The translations under genes were made by a program, and so were the position numbers. The notes under the pieces are model-generated. The model saw only the letters and a list, made by a program, of their open reading frames with translations, made no database searches and was not told the origin of the DNA. Shown here in pieces: positions 1 to 7,774 of a DNA stretch of 32,191 bases (position 1 is the first letter of the stretch; every line of letters begins with the position of its first letter). Location of the stretch: contig NZ_CAMFHB010000064.1 in assembly GCF_945952055.1 (NCBI RefSeq), forward strand, positions 1 to 32,191, read 5' to 3'. This stretch comes from an uncultured Alsobacter sp. Lineage in GTDB: Bacteria > Pseudomonadota > Alphaproteobacteria > Rhizobiales > Beijerinckiaceae.

Positions 1-261
1 AAGATCATGCTGTTCGACGAGCCGACCTCGGCGCTCGACCCGGAAATGGTCAAGGAGGTGCTCGACACCATGGTGTCGCTGGCCGAGGAAGGCATGACCA
101 TGATCTGCGTGACGCACGAAATGGGCTTCGCGCGCCAGGTCGCCAACCGCGTGATCTTCATGGATGCGGGCCAGATCGTCGAGGTGAACACCCCCGACGA
201 GTTCTTCAAGAACCCGCAGCACGAACGCACCAAGCTCTTCCTCAGCCAGATCCTGCACTGA
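1..261 (+). CDS. Polar amino-acid ABC transporter ATP-binding protein, C-terminal fragment
   Basis: The reading frame is open from base 1, so the gene begins outside the window; 86 residues remain. The visible part carries the Walker B and D-loop ([11 protein letters not shown]) and the H-loop (VTHEMGFAR), and ends in [12 protein letters not shown]. This ending is typical of the GlnQ/AapP/BztD class of ATPases that power uptake of glutamate, glutamine or general L-amino acids at the inner membrane. The Walker A and ABC signature motifs lie upstream of the window. The permease and binding-protein genes are therefore probably upstream too. Exact substrate cannot be read from this fragment. Confidence 0.93.
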   Translation, partial: KIMLFDEPTSALDPEMVKEVLDTMVSLAEEGMTMICVTHEMGFARQVANRVIFMDAGQIVEVNTPDEFFKNPQHERTKLFLSQILH

Positions 262-276
262 GGCGGCGGGGCGCCG

Positions 277-774
277 GTGCGCGCCGCCATTCTCCTCGCG
301 GGGGCGGGCCTCCTCACCCTCGCCCTCGTTCTCGCGGCGGCCGGCCATCGCAATGGCCGGGCCGCGCTTGGCCCGGTTTTGGCGGCGGTCGGGGTCGCCT
401 TCGCGGCGTTCATGTCCGTCGATTGTCGGCAATGCCACTCGGGCGCGCTCTATGTCGGCACGCTCGTGTCGCTCCCGTTCTTCGTGGTCGCCTGGCTGGT
501 GCTGCTGGTGGACTCAGCCGGCGTGTCGGCCTGGACCGGCCGCGCCATCCTCGTCCTGTGCGGCTTCCAGGCGGCCTGGGCCAGCCTGATCACCGTGACG
601 GCCACCTTCGGCGGGGCGTGCCCATGCAGCGAAGCCCTGTTCGGTGAGCCCCCGGGCGCCGTCGCGCTGCGCGCGGTCGGCATCGACCGCTGGGTTGGCC
701 CCGCCCTCGTCCTGTGCGCCGCCGTGACGGCGGCGCTCGCCCTCAAGGCGGCCCGCCGGCACCCCGTGGCCTGA
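277..774 (+). CDS. Unrecognised five-helix membrane protein with cysteine pairs
   Basis: The 165-residue protein starts at a GTG 15 bases after the ABC ATPase stop, so it may be co-transcribed with it. I see about five hydrophobic segments, near residues 3-22, 29-47, 57-78, 90-110 and 139-156. Cysteines are clustered: C50 and C53 (CRQC) after the second segment, and C115 and C117 (CPC) after the fourth, with single C95 and C147 inside segments. Paired cysteines in loops of a small membrane protein suggest disulfide or quinone-linked redox chemistry, as in MauE/DoxX-like proteins, but I do not recognise the family. Codon usage and GC match the neighbours, and the frame is better supported than the overlapping ones because it reads as a clean membrane protein. 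Confidence 0.7.
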   Translation: MRAAILLAGAGLLTLALVLAAAGHRNGRAALGPVLAAVGVAFAAFMSVDCRQCHSGALYVGTLVSLPFFVVAWLVLLVDSAGVSAWTGRAILVLCGFQAAWASLITVTATFGGACPCSEALFGEPPGAVALRAVGIDRWVGPALVLCAAVTAALALKAARRHPVA

Positions 775-882
775 CGCCCGCCGCCGGCCTCCTGCTGCGC
801 GGATGCGGCCGAGGGCAAGACCGCTCGAGGATGGTCCAGCCCATCGCGCCGACCTGCGCTCGCGCGGACCGGCTGTGGCGCG

Positions 883-1719
883 TCAGTCTCCGGTCGCCAC
901 GGGCTTGTCGCTCGAGCCCCACTCGGCCCACGAGCCGTCGTAGATCGCCTTCGCCGGACGGCCGACGCTGTCGAGTGCCGCCGCCAGGATGGCCGCCGAC
1001 ACGCCCGAGCCGCAGCTCGTGATCACCGGCTTGCTCAGGTCGACGCCGGCTTCCTGGAACGCCGCCTCGATGTCGGCCGGCGGACGCAGCTTTCCGTCGA
1101 CGAGCAAGCGCGTGAAGGGCACGTTGGCGCTGCCCGGAATGTGTCCCGCGCGCACCCCCGGCCGGGGCTCCGGCGCTTCGCCGCGGAAGCGGTCCGCAGG
1201 GCGGGCGTCGACCACCTGGGCGGTGCCGCGCTCGATCGCCTTGGCCACGTCGTCGAGCGTCGCGACGGCGCTGTGGTCGAGGCGGGCCGTGAAGGTGGCG
1301 GGGCGCCGCTGCACCGGGTCGTCGGTCCAGGGGCGGCCCTCCGACCGCCACTGCGGCGCGCCGCCCGCGAGGATCGCGACGTCGCGCGCCCCGAAGACCT
1401 GCAGCGTCCAGGCCACGCGCGGCGCGGAGAACAGGCCGGCCCCGTCATAGACGACGATCCGCATGCCGTCGCCGATGCCGAGCCGGCTCATGTGCCGGGC
1501 GAACTCCTCGGGCGAGGGCAGCATGTGCGGCAGGGACGAGGAGCGGTCCGAGATCGCGTCGATGTCGAAATGCACCGCGCCGGGAATGTGTCCGGCGGCG
1601 TATTCAGCCTTAGCGTCGCGGTTCTGCGTCGGCAGGTACCAGGAGGCGTCGACCACGACGAGGTCCGGCGCGGACAGCTGTTCCGCGAGACGGGCGGTCG
1701 ACACGAACTGAAGAGACAT
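883..1719 (-). CDS. sseA: 3-mercaptopyruvate sulfurtransferase (tandem rhodanese)
   Basis: The 278-residue product has two rhodanese domains, the usual length for the family. The N-terminal inactive domain contains GHIPGAVHFDID near residues 42-53. The C-terminal catalytic domain contains the active-site loop CGSGVSA beginning at C236, which matches the CGSGV(T/S)A loop that separates mercaptopyruvate sulfurtransferases from thiosulfate rhodaneses. The enzyme moves sulfur from 3-mercaptopyruvate to a thiol or cyanide acceptor in the cytoplasm. The ATG at 1719 is chosen because the protein there begins with the normal family N-terminus (MSLQFVSTARLAEQL); the longer open frame upstream is non-coding shadow of the AlaX gene. 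It lies 44 bases behind the AlaX-type gene on the same strand and is probably its operon partner. Confidence 0.93.
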   Translation of the reverse strand: MSLQFVSTARLAEQLSAPDLVVVDASWYLPTQNRDAKAEYAAGHIPGAVHFDIDAISDRSSSLPHMLPSPEEFARHMSRLGIGDGMRIVVYDGAGLFSAPRVAWTLQVFGARDVAILAGGAPQWRSEGRPWTDDPVQRRPATFTARLDHSAVATLDDVAKAIERGTAQVVDARPADRFRGEAPEPRPGVRAGHIPGSANVPFTRLLVDGKLRPPADIEAAFQEAGVDLSKPVITSCGSGVSAAILAAALDSVGRPAKAIYDGSWAEWGSSDKPVATGD

Positions 1720-1763
1720 GAGCGGGGGTCCCGAGCGTTTCCTGAGGGATGGTGGCGCCGGCG

Positions 1764-2483
1764 TCAGGCCAGCAGCGCGATGCGGACGCGGCGATTGATC
1801 TTGCCCTTTTTCTCGATGGCCGTCACCGACACGTCGCCGATCTCGCTGGTGTTGAGGACGTGAGTGCCGCCGCAGGGCTGCAGGTCGAGCCCGGCGATCT
1901 CGACCAGTCGGACCCGTCCGGTGCCCATCGGCGGCTTGACCGACATGGTCTTGACCAGGCCCGGATTGGCCAGGAGCTCGTCGTCCGTGATCCAGCGCTG
2001 CGAGACGTCGGCGTCCTTGCGGACCGCGGCCATCAGCTGCGCGGTCAGGGCATCCTTGTCGAGCCCGGCGTCGGGAATGTCGAAGTCGAGCCGCCCCTCG
2101 CCGTCGCCGATCGCGCCGCCCGTGACGGGGTAGGGCAGGACCGTGGTCAGGAGATGCAGGGCGGTGTGGATCCGCATCCGCTTCATCCGCACCGGCCAGT
2201 CGATCTCGGCGGTCACGGTCTCGCCCACGGCCGGCAGCTCGGAGCCAGGGGCGGCGACGTGGACGACCGTGGACTTGTCGTCCGCGTCGTAGACGGTCGT
2301 GGCCACGGCGATGCTGCCGCCGTCCGCCTTCACGAGCCGCCCGACGTCTCCCGGCTGGCCGCCGCCGGTCGCGTAGAACACGGTGCGGTCCAGGACGATG
2401 CCGCCGCGCTCGTTGACGGCGAGGACGGTGGCGGTGCAGCTGTTCTGGTAGGCATCGGCGCGGAAAAGAAGCTCGGTGGCCAT
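1764..2483 (-). CDS. AlaX-type alanyl-tRNA editing protein
   Basis: The 239-residue protein is a stand-alone relative of the editing (second additional) domain of alanyl-tRNA synthetase. It should hydrolyse Ser-tRNA(Ala) or Gly-tRNA(Ala) in the cytoplasm. The glycine-rich FYATGGGQPGD segment (about residues 36-46) is diagnostic. All four metal ligands are present: H106 and H110 in HTALHLL, and C204 and H208 in CGGTH. The length fits the AlaX-M type, which has the small beta-barrel N-terminal part in addition to the editing core. It is the first gene of a likely two-gene unit with the sulfurtransferase downstream. No promoter is obvious in the 193 bases between its start and the ECF-like motif of the divergent chrR gene. 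Confidence 0.92.
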   Translation of the reverse strand: MATELLFRADAYQNSCTATVLAVNERGGIVLDRTVFYATGGGQPGDVGRLVKADGGSIAVATTVYDADDKSTVVHVAAPGSELPAVGETVTAEIDWPVRMKRMRIHTALHLLTTVLPYPVTGGAIGDGEGRLDFDIPDAGLDKDALTAQLMAAVRKDADVSQRWITDDELLANPGLVKTMSVKPPMGTGRVRLVEIAGLDLQPCGGTHVLNTSEIGDVSVTAIEKKGKINRRVRIALLA

Positions 2484-2676
2484 GGCGTTGTCCGGTGGCA
2501 GGGGCCCGTCTTCTTAGCCCGGATCGCCTGCGCTTTGCACGTGTCCAAGGACGTCTGCAGGGGCCCTCGGCCACGGTCACGACCAAGCTCGTGCGGCCAT
2601 TTCTCGCATTCCAGCGGCGTCGCTGCCGCCTTACACTCTCTCCTGTCGACTTGCTGCAGATTCCGTGTCGCAAGTG

Positions 2677-2702
2677 TGATCCGCGACCCGACGCCGCACG
2701 TA
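2677..2702 (+). promoter_or_regulatory. ECF11/RpoE-type promoter upstream of the chrR-like gene
   Basis: TGATCC at 2677-2682 and CGTA at 2699-2702 are separated by exactly 16 bases. This matches the TGATCC ... CGTA/TAAG-like pattern known for RpoE (ECF11) sigma factors of the R. sphaeroides type. Transcription would start near 2710, about 60 bases before the chrR-like start codon. The same two blocks with the same spacing occur on the other strand in front of the photolyase gene, which makes chance less likely. Confidence 0.65.
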
Positions 2703-2770
2703 GTGTTTGTCGAGGATGTTGACACGCGTTACAAATCGAACGGGCTCGCCAGCCCAGTGGATGAACGACA

Positions 2771-3427
2771 TTGAGCCTGCACCATTTCGCTTCCCCTTCC
2801 GGCCGCCCCTTGGACGAACTGCTCGCAGCCTACGCGGCAGGGCATCTGTCCGGGCCGCTGCACGCGCTGGTGGCGTCGCACCTGTCCATCAAGCCGGACA
2901 ACCGCGCCTTCGTCGCCGCGCTCGAAACCCTCAAGGGTGACGAACTCGAAGCCATGGCGCCGGCCCCGATCACCAATCGCGAGGCCCGCCTGGCCGCGAT
3001 CTTCGACGCCATCGATCCCCCCGCGCCGCGCCCCGCTCTGGGTTGCGACGTGGTGCCCGGGCCCCTGGCTCGCGTGATCGGACGTGAGTTCAACGCCGTG
3101 CCGTGGCGCACCGTCCTGCCCGGCATCAAGGAATTCCGGCTGAAGGAAGAGGTGGACGGCGAGGCCTCGCTCCTGTGGATCCGGCCCGGCCGGACGATGC
3201 CGTCGCACACCCATGACGGCTCCGAGATCACGCTCGTCCTGAAGGGTGGCTTCACCGATGCGACGGGGCACTACACCCGGGGCGACATCGCGATCGCCGA
3301 CTCGGAGATCGACCATCGTCCGCGCGCCGACGAGGGCGAGGACTGCGTGTGCTTCGCGGTGACGGACGCACCCCTGCGCCTGACCGGGACGGTCGGACGG
3401 CTCGTCCAGCGCATCTTCGGTCACTGA
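2771..3427 (+). CDS. chrR: ChrR-family anti-sigma factor with cupin domain
   Basis: The 218-residue protein aligns with ChrR, the anti-sigma factor that holds RpoE until singlet oxygen appears. The N-terminal anti-sigma region has DELLAAYAAGHLSGPL (residues 15-30) followed by H37. The two cysteines expected at the ChrR C35 and C38 positions are K41 and N44 here, so the zinc site of the anti-sigma domain is incomplete. The C-terminal cupin retains all four metal ligands in the known spacing: H146, H148, E152 and H182. The start is a TTG; an in-frame stop lies nine bases upstream, so no earlier start is possible. No ECF sigma gene precedes it, although chrR normally follows rpoE. It is likely transcribed with the SDR gene that follows. 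Confidence 0.87.
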   Translation: MSLHHFASPSGRPLDELLAAYAAGHLSGPLHALVASHLSIKPDNRAFVAALETLKGDELEAMAPAPITNREARLAAIFDAIDPPAPRPALGCDVVPGPLARVIGREFNAVPWRTVLPGIKEFRLKEEVDGEASLLWIRPGRTMPSHTHDGSEITLVLKGGFTDATGHYTRGDIAIADSEIDHRPRADEGEDCVCFAVTDAPLRLTGTVGRLVQRIFGH

Positions 3428-3432
3428 GCCTC

Positions 3433-3450
3433 ACCGGGCGCTGGCCCGGT
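3433..3450 (+). terminator. Short intergenic hairpin between the chrR-like and SDR genes
   Basis: ACCGGGC (3433-3439) and GCCCGGT (3444-3450) form a perfect seven-base-pair stem with a four-base loop just after the chrR-like stop codon. There is no T-tract, so this is at most an attenuator or an mRNA-stabilising hairpin rather than a full intrinsic terminator. Confidence 0.35.
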
Positions 3451-3479
3451 CACCCATCGACTGACAATCGGGAGCGTAC

Positions 3480-4265
3480 ATGGCGCTTGTCTATCGCGCG
3501 CGCCCTGCCCATGGCGTTGCCTGGGTGACCGGCGCGAGCTCCGGCATCGGGCGCGCCACGGCGCTGGAACTGTGCCGGCGTGGCTGGACCGTCGCCATCA
3601 CGGCCCGCCGGCGCCCTGAACTGGAGGCCGTGGCCGCCGAGGGCTCCGGACCCGGCAGGATCGTGGTGTGCCCCGGCGACGTGACGGATCTCGCCCAGAT
3701 GGAGGGCGTCGTGGCGGCCATCGAGGCCGAGCACGGCCCCGTGGTCCTGGCCTTCCTGAATGCCGGCACGTTCTTTCGCGACGAGGTCGCCGTCTTCGAC
3801 GCGGCCATGGTCGAGAAGACCTTCGCCATCAATGTCGGCGGCGTGGCCAACGGCCTGCAGCCGCTCCTCACCCGCATGGCCGAGCGTGGCCGCGGGCAGG
3901 TCGCGGTCAATGCCTCGGTGGCGGGCTATGGCGGCCTGCCGACCTCGTCGGCCTATGGCGCGACCAAGGCGGCCCTCATCGCCATGACCGAGAGCCTCAA
4001 GTTCGCCATGGACCTGAAGGGCGTGGCGATGCAGCTGGTCTGCCCCGGCTTCGTCGGCACGCCCCTGACGGACCGCAACGAATTCCCGATGCCGTTCATC
4101 ATCCCCGCCGAGGACGCCGCCCGGCGCATCTGCGACGGCTTCGAGACCGGTGGCTTCGAGATCGCCTTCCCGCGGCGGATGGCGTGGCTGCTCAAGGCCC
4201 TGAACCATCTGCCGTACCCGCTGTATTTCGCGCTGGTCGCGCGCTTCACCGGCTTTCGCAAGTAA
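3480..4265 (+). CDS. Short-chain dehydrogenase/reductase in the stress block
   Basis: The 261-residue protein is a classical SDR: TGASSGIG nucleotide-binding motif (residues 17-24), NAG (94-96), and catalytic S146, Y159 and K163. The arginine-rich segment after the second beta strand (TARRR) suggests NADP(H). The C-terminus from about residue 230 is hydrophobic and could contact membrane or lipid substrate. A GGAG ribosome site sits five bases before the ATG. It follows the chrR-like gene by 52 bases and converges on the MFS gene with only six bases between stop codons. An SDR of this kind occurs beside the CFA-like and GPH-transporter genes of the RpoE regulon in Rhodobacter, so a role in modifying fatty acids or membrane lipids is inferred; the substrate is unknown. 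Confidence 0.9.
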   Translation: MALVYRARPAHGVAWVTGASSGIGRATALELCRRGWTVAITARRRPELEAVAAEGSGPGRIVVCPGDVTDLAQMEGVVAAIEAEHGPVVLAFLNAGTFFRDEVAVFDAAMVEKTFAINVGGVANGLQPLLTRMAERGRGQVAVNASVAGYGGLPTSSAYGATKAALIAMTESLKFAMDLKGVAMQLVCPGFVGTPLTDRNEFPMPFIIPAEDAARRICDGFETGGFEIAFPRRMAWLLKALNHLPYPLYFALVARFTGFRK

Positions 4266-4271
4266 GGCCGG

Positions 4272-5570
4272 TCAGTCCCGCCGCCGCGCCTCGATCGCGG
4301 CGCGAAGGGCGGCGTGGCTGCTTTCGTCGAGCGGAAAGCGCCAGACGAGCGCGACGGAGCCGAGCTTCAACACCACGGGCAAGGCCGCATAGAGCAGCCC
4401 GAGCACCAGGAGACCGCGCGGCGTCTCGATGCCGGCCGCGGGATCGAAGCCGGCGGCCCCCAGGAGCGGGAACGCGATGCCCACGGCCGCCGCCAGGGCC
4501 AGCTTCGTCGCCAGCGCCCACAGCGCCATGTAGAGGCCGGCCCGCTGCTGCCCCGACGCCGCCGTGTCGACGTCGATGACGTCCGCCTGGATCGACGCCG
4601 GCAGGATGACGTCGGCCCCCAGGGCGAGCCCCGTCACCACCACCACCGCGGCGAAGACGAGCACGTCCCCCGGCCCGAGAAGTGGCGCGGCGAGGAAGGC
4701 CATGCACGAGAGCAGCATGCCCAGGCACCAGGCCCTGTGCTTGGACGTCCTGCGCGCCAGCATCAGCCAGAACGGCACGCCGAGGATGCCGCAGACGAAA
4801 TACAGCACGAGGAGCGGGCCGGCCGAGTCGGGCGACTGGAGCTTGCGCTGCACGAAGAACAGGAACAGCGTCGCCGGCAACCCGTTGGCGAGCCCGTTCA
4901 CGAGGAAGGCCACGATGAGCCTGACGAAGGGCCGGTTGGCCCGCAGGTGGCCGAGGCCCTCCCGCCAGCCCGTCTGCCGGGTCGACAGGTCGGGCGGCTC
5001 GGGCACCACCGCGACGGCGGTGGCCACCGCCAGCGGCAGCAGCAGCGCAACCGCGAAGGCGAAGGCCGAGAGCGCGGCACGCTCGCCGGGCCAGCCCAGG
5101 GCCGGCAGGATGGCCGGTGCCGCCAGCGCCAGCAGCGTGCCCACGACGGTCAGGCCCTCCCGGAAGGCGGACACGCGGCTGCGCCCCGCATAGGAGGACG
5201 AGAGTTCGGCCCCCCAGGCGGCATAGGGGATCTGGGAGCAGGTCCAGGCGATCGAAAGCAGGCTCGCCCACACGGCGAGGTGCGTCAGGCCCGCACCCTC
5301 GCCCGGCCTGAACACCTGCCAGGCCGCGACCACGACGAAGGGGGTGGCCGCGGCGACCCAGAGCCGCCTCCGGCCGGCGGACGGCCGCCAGCGGTCAGCC
5401 AGCACGCCGACGATGGGGTCCGCGAACGCGTCGATGAGGCGGACGGCGAGCAGCACCTGCCCCACGGCCGCGATCGGCAGCGCCAGCGACTGCGTGTAGA
5501 ACGCCGGCACCAGCACGTAGAACGGCAGGGTGAGGATGGCGAGCGGCAGGGCAGGGGCCGCGTAGGCCAT
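4272..5570 (-). CDS. MFS transporter of the GPH (MelB-like) cation symporter family
   Basis: The 432-residue product reads as a 12-helix inner-membrane transporter. The segment around residues 40-55 (VRLIDAFADPIVGVLADR) is the signature of the glycoside-pentoside-hexuronide family, normally sugar:cation symporters. The conserved KHRAWCLGM-like cytoplasmic loop lies mid-protein. The ATG at 5570 is chosen because the sequence upstream loses membrane-protein character and runs into the CFA-like gene. It is the last gene of the leftward block that starts with photolyase and follows the methyltransferase by 56 bases. In Rhodobacter a GPH-family gene is likewise embedded in the RpoE regulon next to fatty-acid-modifying genes, so a lipid-related cargo is as likely as a sugar. 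Confidence 0.88.
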   Translation of the reverse strand: MAYAAPALPLAILTLPFYVLVPAFYTQSLALPIAAVGQVLLAVRLIDAFADPIVGVLADRWRPSAGRRRLWVAAATPFVVVAAWQVFRPGEGAGLTHLAVWASLLSIAWTCSQIPYAAWGAELSSSYAGRSRVSAFREGLTVVGTLLALAAPAILPALGWPGERAALSAFAFAVALLLPLAVATAVAVVPEPPDLSTRQTGWREGLGHLRANRPFVRLIVAFLVNGLANGLPATLFLFFVQRKLQSPDSAGPLLVLYFVCGILGVPFWLMLARRTSKHRAWCLGMLLSCMAFLAAPLLGPGDVLVFAAVVVVTGLALGADVILPASIQADVIDVDTAASGQQRAGLYMALWALATKLALAAAVGIAFPLLGAAGFDPAAGIETPRGLLVLGLLYAALPVVLKLGSVALVWRFPLDESSHAALRAAIEARRRD

Positions 5571-5626
5571 GAGCCTCGCCGCGCCGGGCTCGCCGGCCGG
5601 CGCCCCGGAGGGGCGGTCGTCCCCCC

Positions 5627-6865
5627 TCACGTGGACTTCGCGTACACCATCTGGCGCACGTCGATGTTGCCCGACCGGAACCCGGCCTCGCAGTAGGCGA
5701 GGTAATACTCCCACAGGCGCCGGAAGCGCTCGTCGAAACCGATGGTCGTGAGCTGCGGCCATGCCTCCCGGAAGCGCTGGCGCCACATGTCGAGCGTCAC
5801 CGCGTAGTCGTGGCCGAAGATGCGCTCGTCCCGCAGGGCCAGGCCCACCTTCTCACCCAGCGACTTCATGATGCCGGGCGAGGGCAGCATGCCTCCCGGA
5901 AACACGTAGTGGCGGATGAAGTCGACCTCGGCGCGGTAGGTGTCGAAGAGCCGGTCCTGGATGGTGATGACCTGCAGGGCCGCGATGCCATCGTCGGTGA
6001 GCCGCTCCGACAGCTGGTCGAAATAGACCGGCCAGTACTGCTCGCCGACGGCCTCGAACATCTCGATCGAGGCGATGCGGTCGTAGACGCCCTTCTCGTC
6101 CCGGTAGTCCTGGAACTTGATGGTGACGCGGTCCGAAAGGCCCTTCTCCTGCATGCGACGGGTCGCGTAGTCGAACTGCTCCTGGGAGATGGTGAGCCCG
6201 GTGACGCGGCAACCGATCTCCTTGGCGGCATATTCGGCGAAGCCGCCCCAGCCGCAGCCGATCTCGAGCACGTGGTGCTGGGGCCCGATCTGCGCGGCCT
6301 CGGCGAGCGCCCGGTACTTGCGCTGCTGGGCGCTGGAGAGGTCGTTGTCCCCCTCCGCGAACAGCGCGGCCGAGTAGGTCATCGTCCCGTCGAGCCAGGC
6401 CGAGTAGAAGCGGTTTCCGAGGTCGTAATGGGCGTGGATGTTGCGCCGCGACCCCGACTTCGTGTTCCGGTGCAGCCAGAAGCGGAAGCGCTGCCACAGG
6501 CGAACCAGCGGCCGCCCCTCGAGCATCCTGGCGATCAACTCGTGGTTGGCGCAGAACAGGCCGAGAAACCGCGTCAGGTCCGGGGTTTCCCACTCGCCGC
6601 GCAGGTAGGCCTCGCCGATCCCCAGGTCGCCGCCCTCCACGAGGCGCCGCGCGAAGGCGAGGTCGCGCACGATCATCTCGGCCGCCGGACCCGGTTCGGT
6701 GCCCTGGAACAGGAAGCTGCGCCCGTCGGGAAGGTGCGCCGTCAGGCTTCCGGCCCGGATACGGGTGGCGAAGGCGAAGGCCTGGCGGGCTGCGAACGGC
6801 AGCCCCTTCACGCACGATTCGATGTTGTCCCTGGTGACGAGAAGAGGGGGGGCTCCGTCAGCCAT
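5627..6865 (-). CDS. Cyclopropane-fatty-acid-synthase-like SAM methyltransferase
   Basis: The 412-residue protein has the full CFA synthase layout. There is an N-terminal lipid-binding region. The HYDLGNRFYSAWLD motif lies near residues 146-159. The SAM-binding EIGCGWGGF is at residues 201-209, and the substrate-proximal GGMLPS lies in the C-terminal third. Such enzymes methylate the double bonds of acyl chains already in membrane phospholipids. In R. sphaeroides a relative in the same gene neighbourhood (UfaM) makes the methylated fatty acid that leads to furan fatty acids, so the product may be a methylated or furan rather than a cyclopropane lipid. Start: ATG at 6865 has GGGAG ten bases upstream; a GTG two codons earlier (6871) is possible but only four bases from it. 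Confidence 0.9.
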   Translation of the reverse strand: MADGAPPLLVTRDNIESCVKGLPFAARQAFAFATRIRAGSLTAHLPDGRSFLFQGTEPGPAAEMIVRDLAFARRLVEGGDLGIGEAYLRGEWETPDLTRFLGLFCANHELIARMLEGRPLVRLWQRFRFWLHRNTKSGSRRNIHAHYDLGNRFYSAWLDGTMTYSAALFAEGDNDLSSAQQRKYRALAEAAQIGPQHHVLEIGCGWGGFAEYAAKEIGCRVTGLTISQEQFDYATRRMQEKGLSDRVTIKFQDYRDEKGVYDRIASIEMFEAVGEQYWPVYFDQLSERLTDDGIAALQVITIQDRLFDTYRAEVDFIRHYVFPGGMLPSPGIMKSLGEKVGLALRDERIFGHDYAVTLDMWRQRFREAWPQLTTIGFDERFRRLWEYYLAYCEAGFRSGNIDVRQMVYAKST

Positions 6866-6941
6866 GTTCACGCGACTCCCACGTCATTCTGTGCAAAAGG
6901 CCTCCAAGGGTGGTGGCAAGACGGGCGAGGCGGCCCGTCAT
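6858..6941 (-). CDS. Possible 27-residue coupling ORF between the DUF1365 and CFA-like genes
   Basis: An ATG at 6941 overlaps the DUF1365 stop codon (ATGA arrangement). The frame reads 27 codons and stops at 6858, inside the second and third codons of the CFA-like gene. The frame therefore bridges the 72-base gap and touches both neighbours, the usual geometry for translational coupling. The peptide begins MTGRLARLATTLGGLL and would form a basic, amphipathic helix. It may be a leader that carries ribosomes to the CFA-like start, a real small membrane peptide, or a chance open frame in GC-rich DNA. Confidence 0.3.
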   Translation of the reverse strand: MTGRLARLATTLGGLLHRMTWESREHG

Positions 6942-7774
6942 GACCTGCGCGGCGCCTGCAGCCCCGGTTCGCCGTAGCTGAGGGCCGGTGGCGCCTCCGG
7001 TCGCGGCGTCGGGCGCAGGCCTTTCAACCACAACTTCAGCGCTTCCCAATGGATCCCGCCGACCACCTTGGCCGTGAGCAGCGGAACGGCCCCCAATGCT
7101 GCCAGAAGCGACGTGGTCGTCAAGCCGTTGACGGAACCGATAAAACTCGCCGCGAGCAGGGGCCCTTCGGGATCGGTCTCGAGGATGCGGATGGCGAGCG
7201 TCCGCGTGGGCGGCCGGACCCGGAACCGGTAGCGCATCTCCATGCCGTTGAAGGGCGAGACGTAGAAGAGCTTGCCCCGCTCCTGGCGCAGCCCCGCCTC
7301 GGTCAGCTCGCCCTCCTGCACCGGCGCCACATAGGTGTGGTTCTGCCCGAAGGTGTTGCGCACCTCGTAGACGCAGGCCTTCAGGGCTCCGTCCGCGCCG
7401 TAGGCGAAGTAAACCGAGAGCGGGTTGAACACCGTCCCCAGGATGCGCGGGTAGCACTGCAGCAGCACCCGTCCGCCGCGCAGGTCGATGCCGGCCGGCG
7501 CCAGCACCCCGGCGACGTGGTCGAACAGGGACGATCCGTCGCGCGGGCCGTGGTCGCTTTCCCGGAAGCTGACCGGCGCGGCTCGGTTGACCCCGAACAG
7601 CGGCGATATCCGGTCGGCTTCCTTCAGCCGGCCGAGATCGATCAGCAGCGAGAAGACCTCGTAGCTGAAGCGGTGCCCCACCGGCTTCAGCCGCGCGTGC
7701 ATCACCGTTCCGCGCACCAGCGCCGCAGCGACATCGGGAGGCGGAAACAGGTGGCCGGCGGATGCGGAACTCAT
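6938..7774 (-). CDS. DUF1365 family protein
   Basis: The 278-residue protein contains the DUF1365 hallmarks: HxRxxPxxHRFxYxVF near the N-terminus, GTVFNPLSVYF in the centre, YEVRNTFGQNHTY after it, and PFNGMEMRY further on. The biochemical function of the family is not firmly established. It is almost always encoded with an FAD-dependent amine-oxidase-like protein and a CFA-synthase-like methyltransferase, exactly as here, and a role in modification of methylated phospholipid acyl chains is inferred. Its ATG overlaps the stop codon of the FAD protein (ATGA), so the two are translationally coupled. Hydrophobic stretches near the C-terminus could anchor it to membrane. Confidence 0.9.
   Translation of the reverse strand: MSSASAGHLFPPPDVAAALVRGTVMHARLKPVGHRFSYEVFSLLIDLGRLKEADRISPLFGVNRAAPVSFRESDHGPRDGSSLFDHVAGVLAPAGIDLRGGRVLLQCYPRILGTVFNPLSVYFAYGADGALKACVYEVRNTFGQNHTYVAPVQEGELTEAGLRQERGKLFYVSPFNGMEMRYRFRVRPPTRTLAIRILETDPEGPLLAASFIGSVNGLTTTSLLAALGAVPLLTAKVVGGIHWEALKLWLKGLRPTPRPEAPPALSYGEPGLQAPRRS

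Noticed and set aside
883-2673. 596-residue minus-strand open frame running through the AlaX gene
   Set aside because: Only the part after the ATG at 1719 is the sulfurtransferase. The rest is Arg-rich out-of-frame translation of the AlaX coding sequence.
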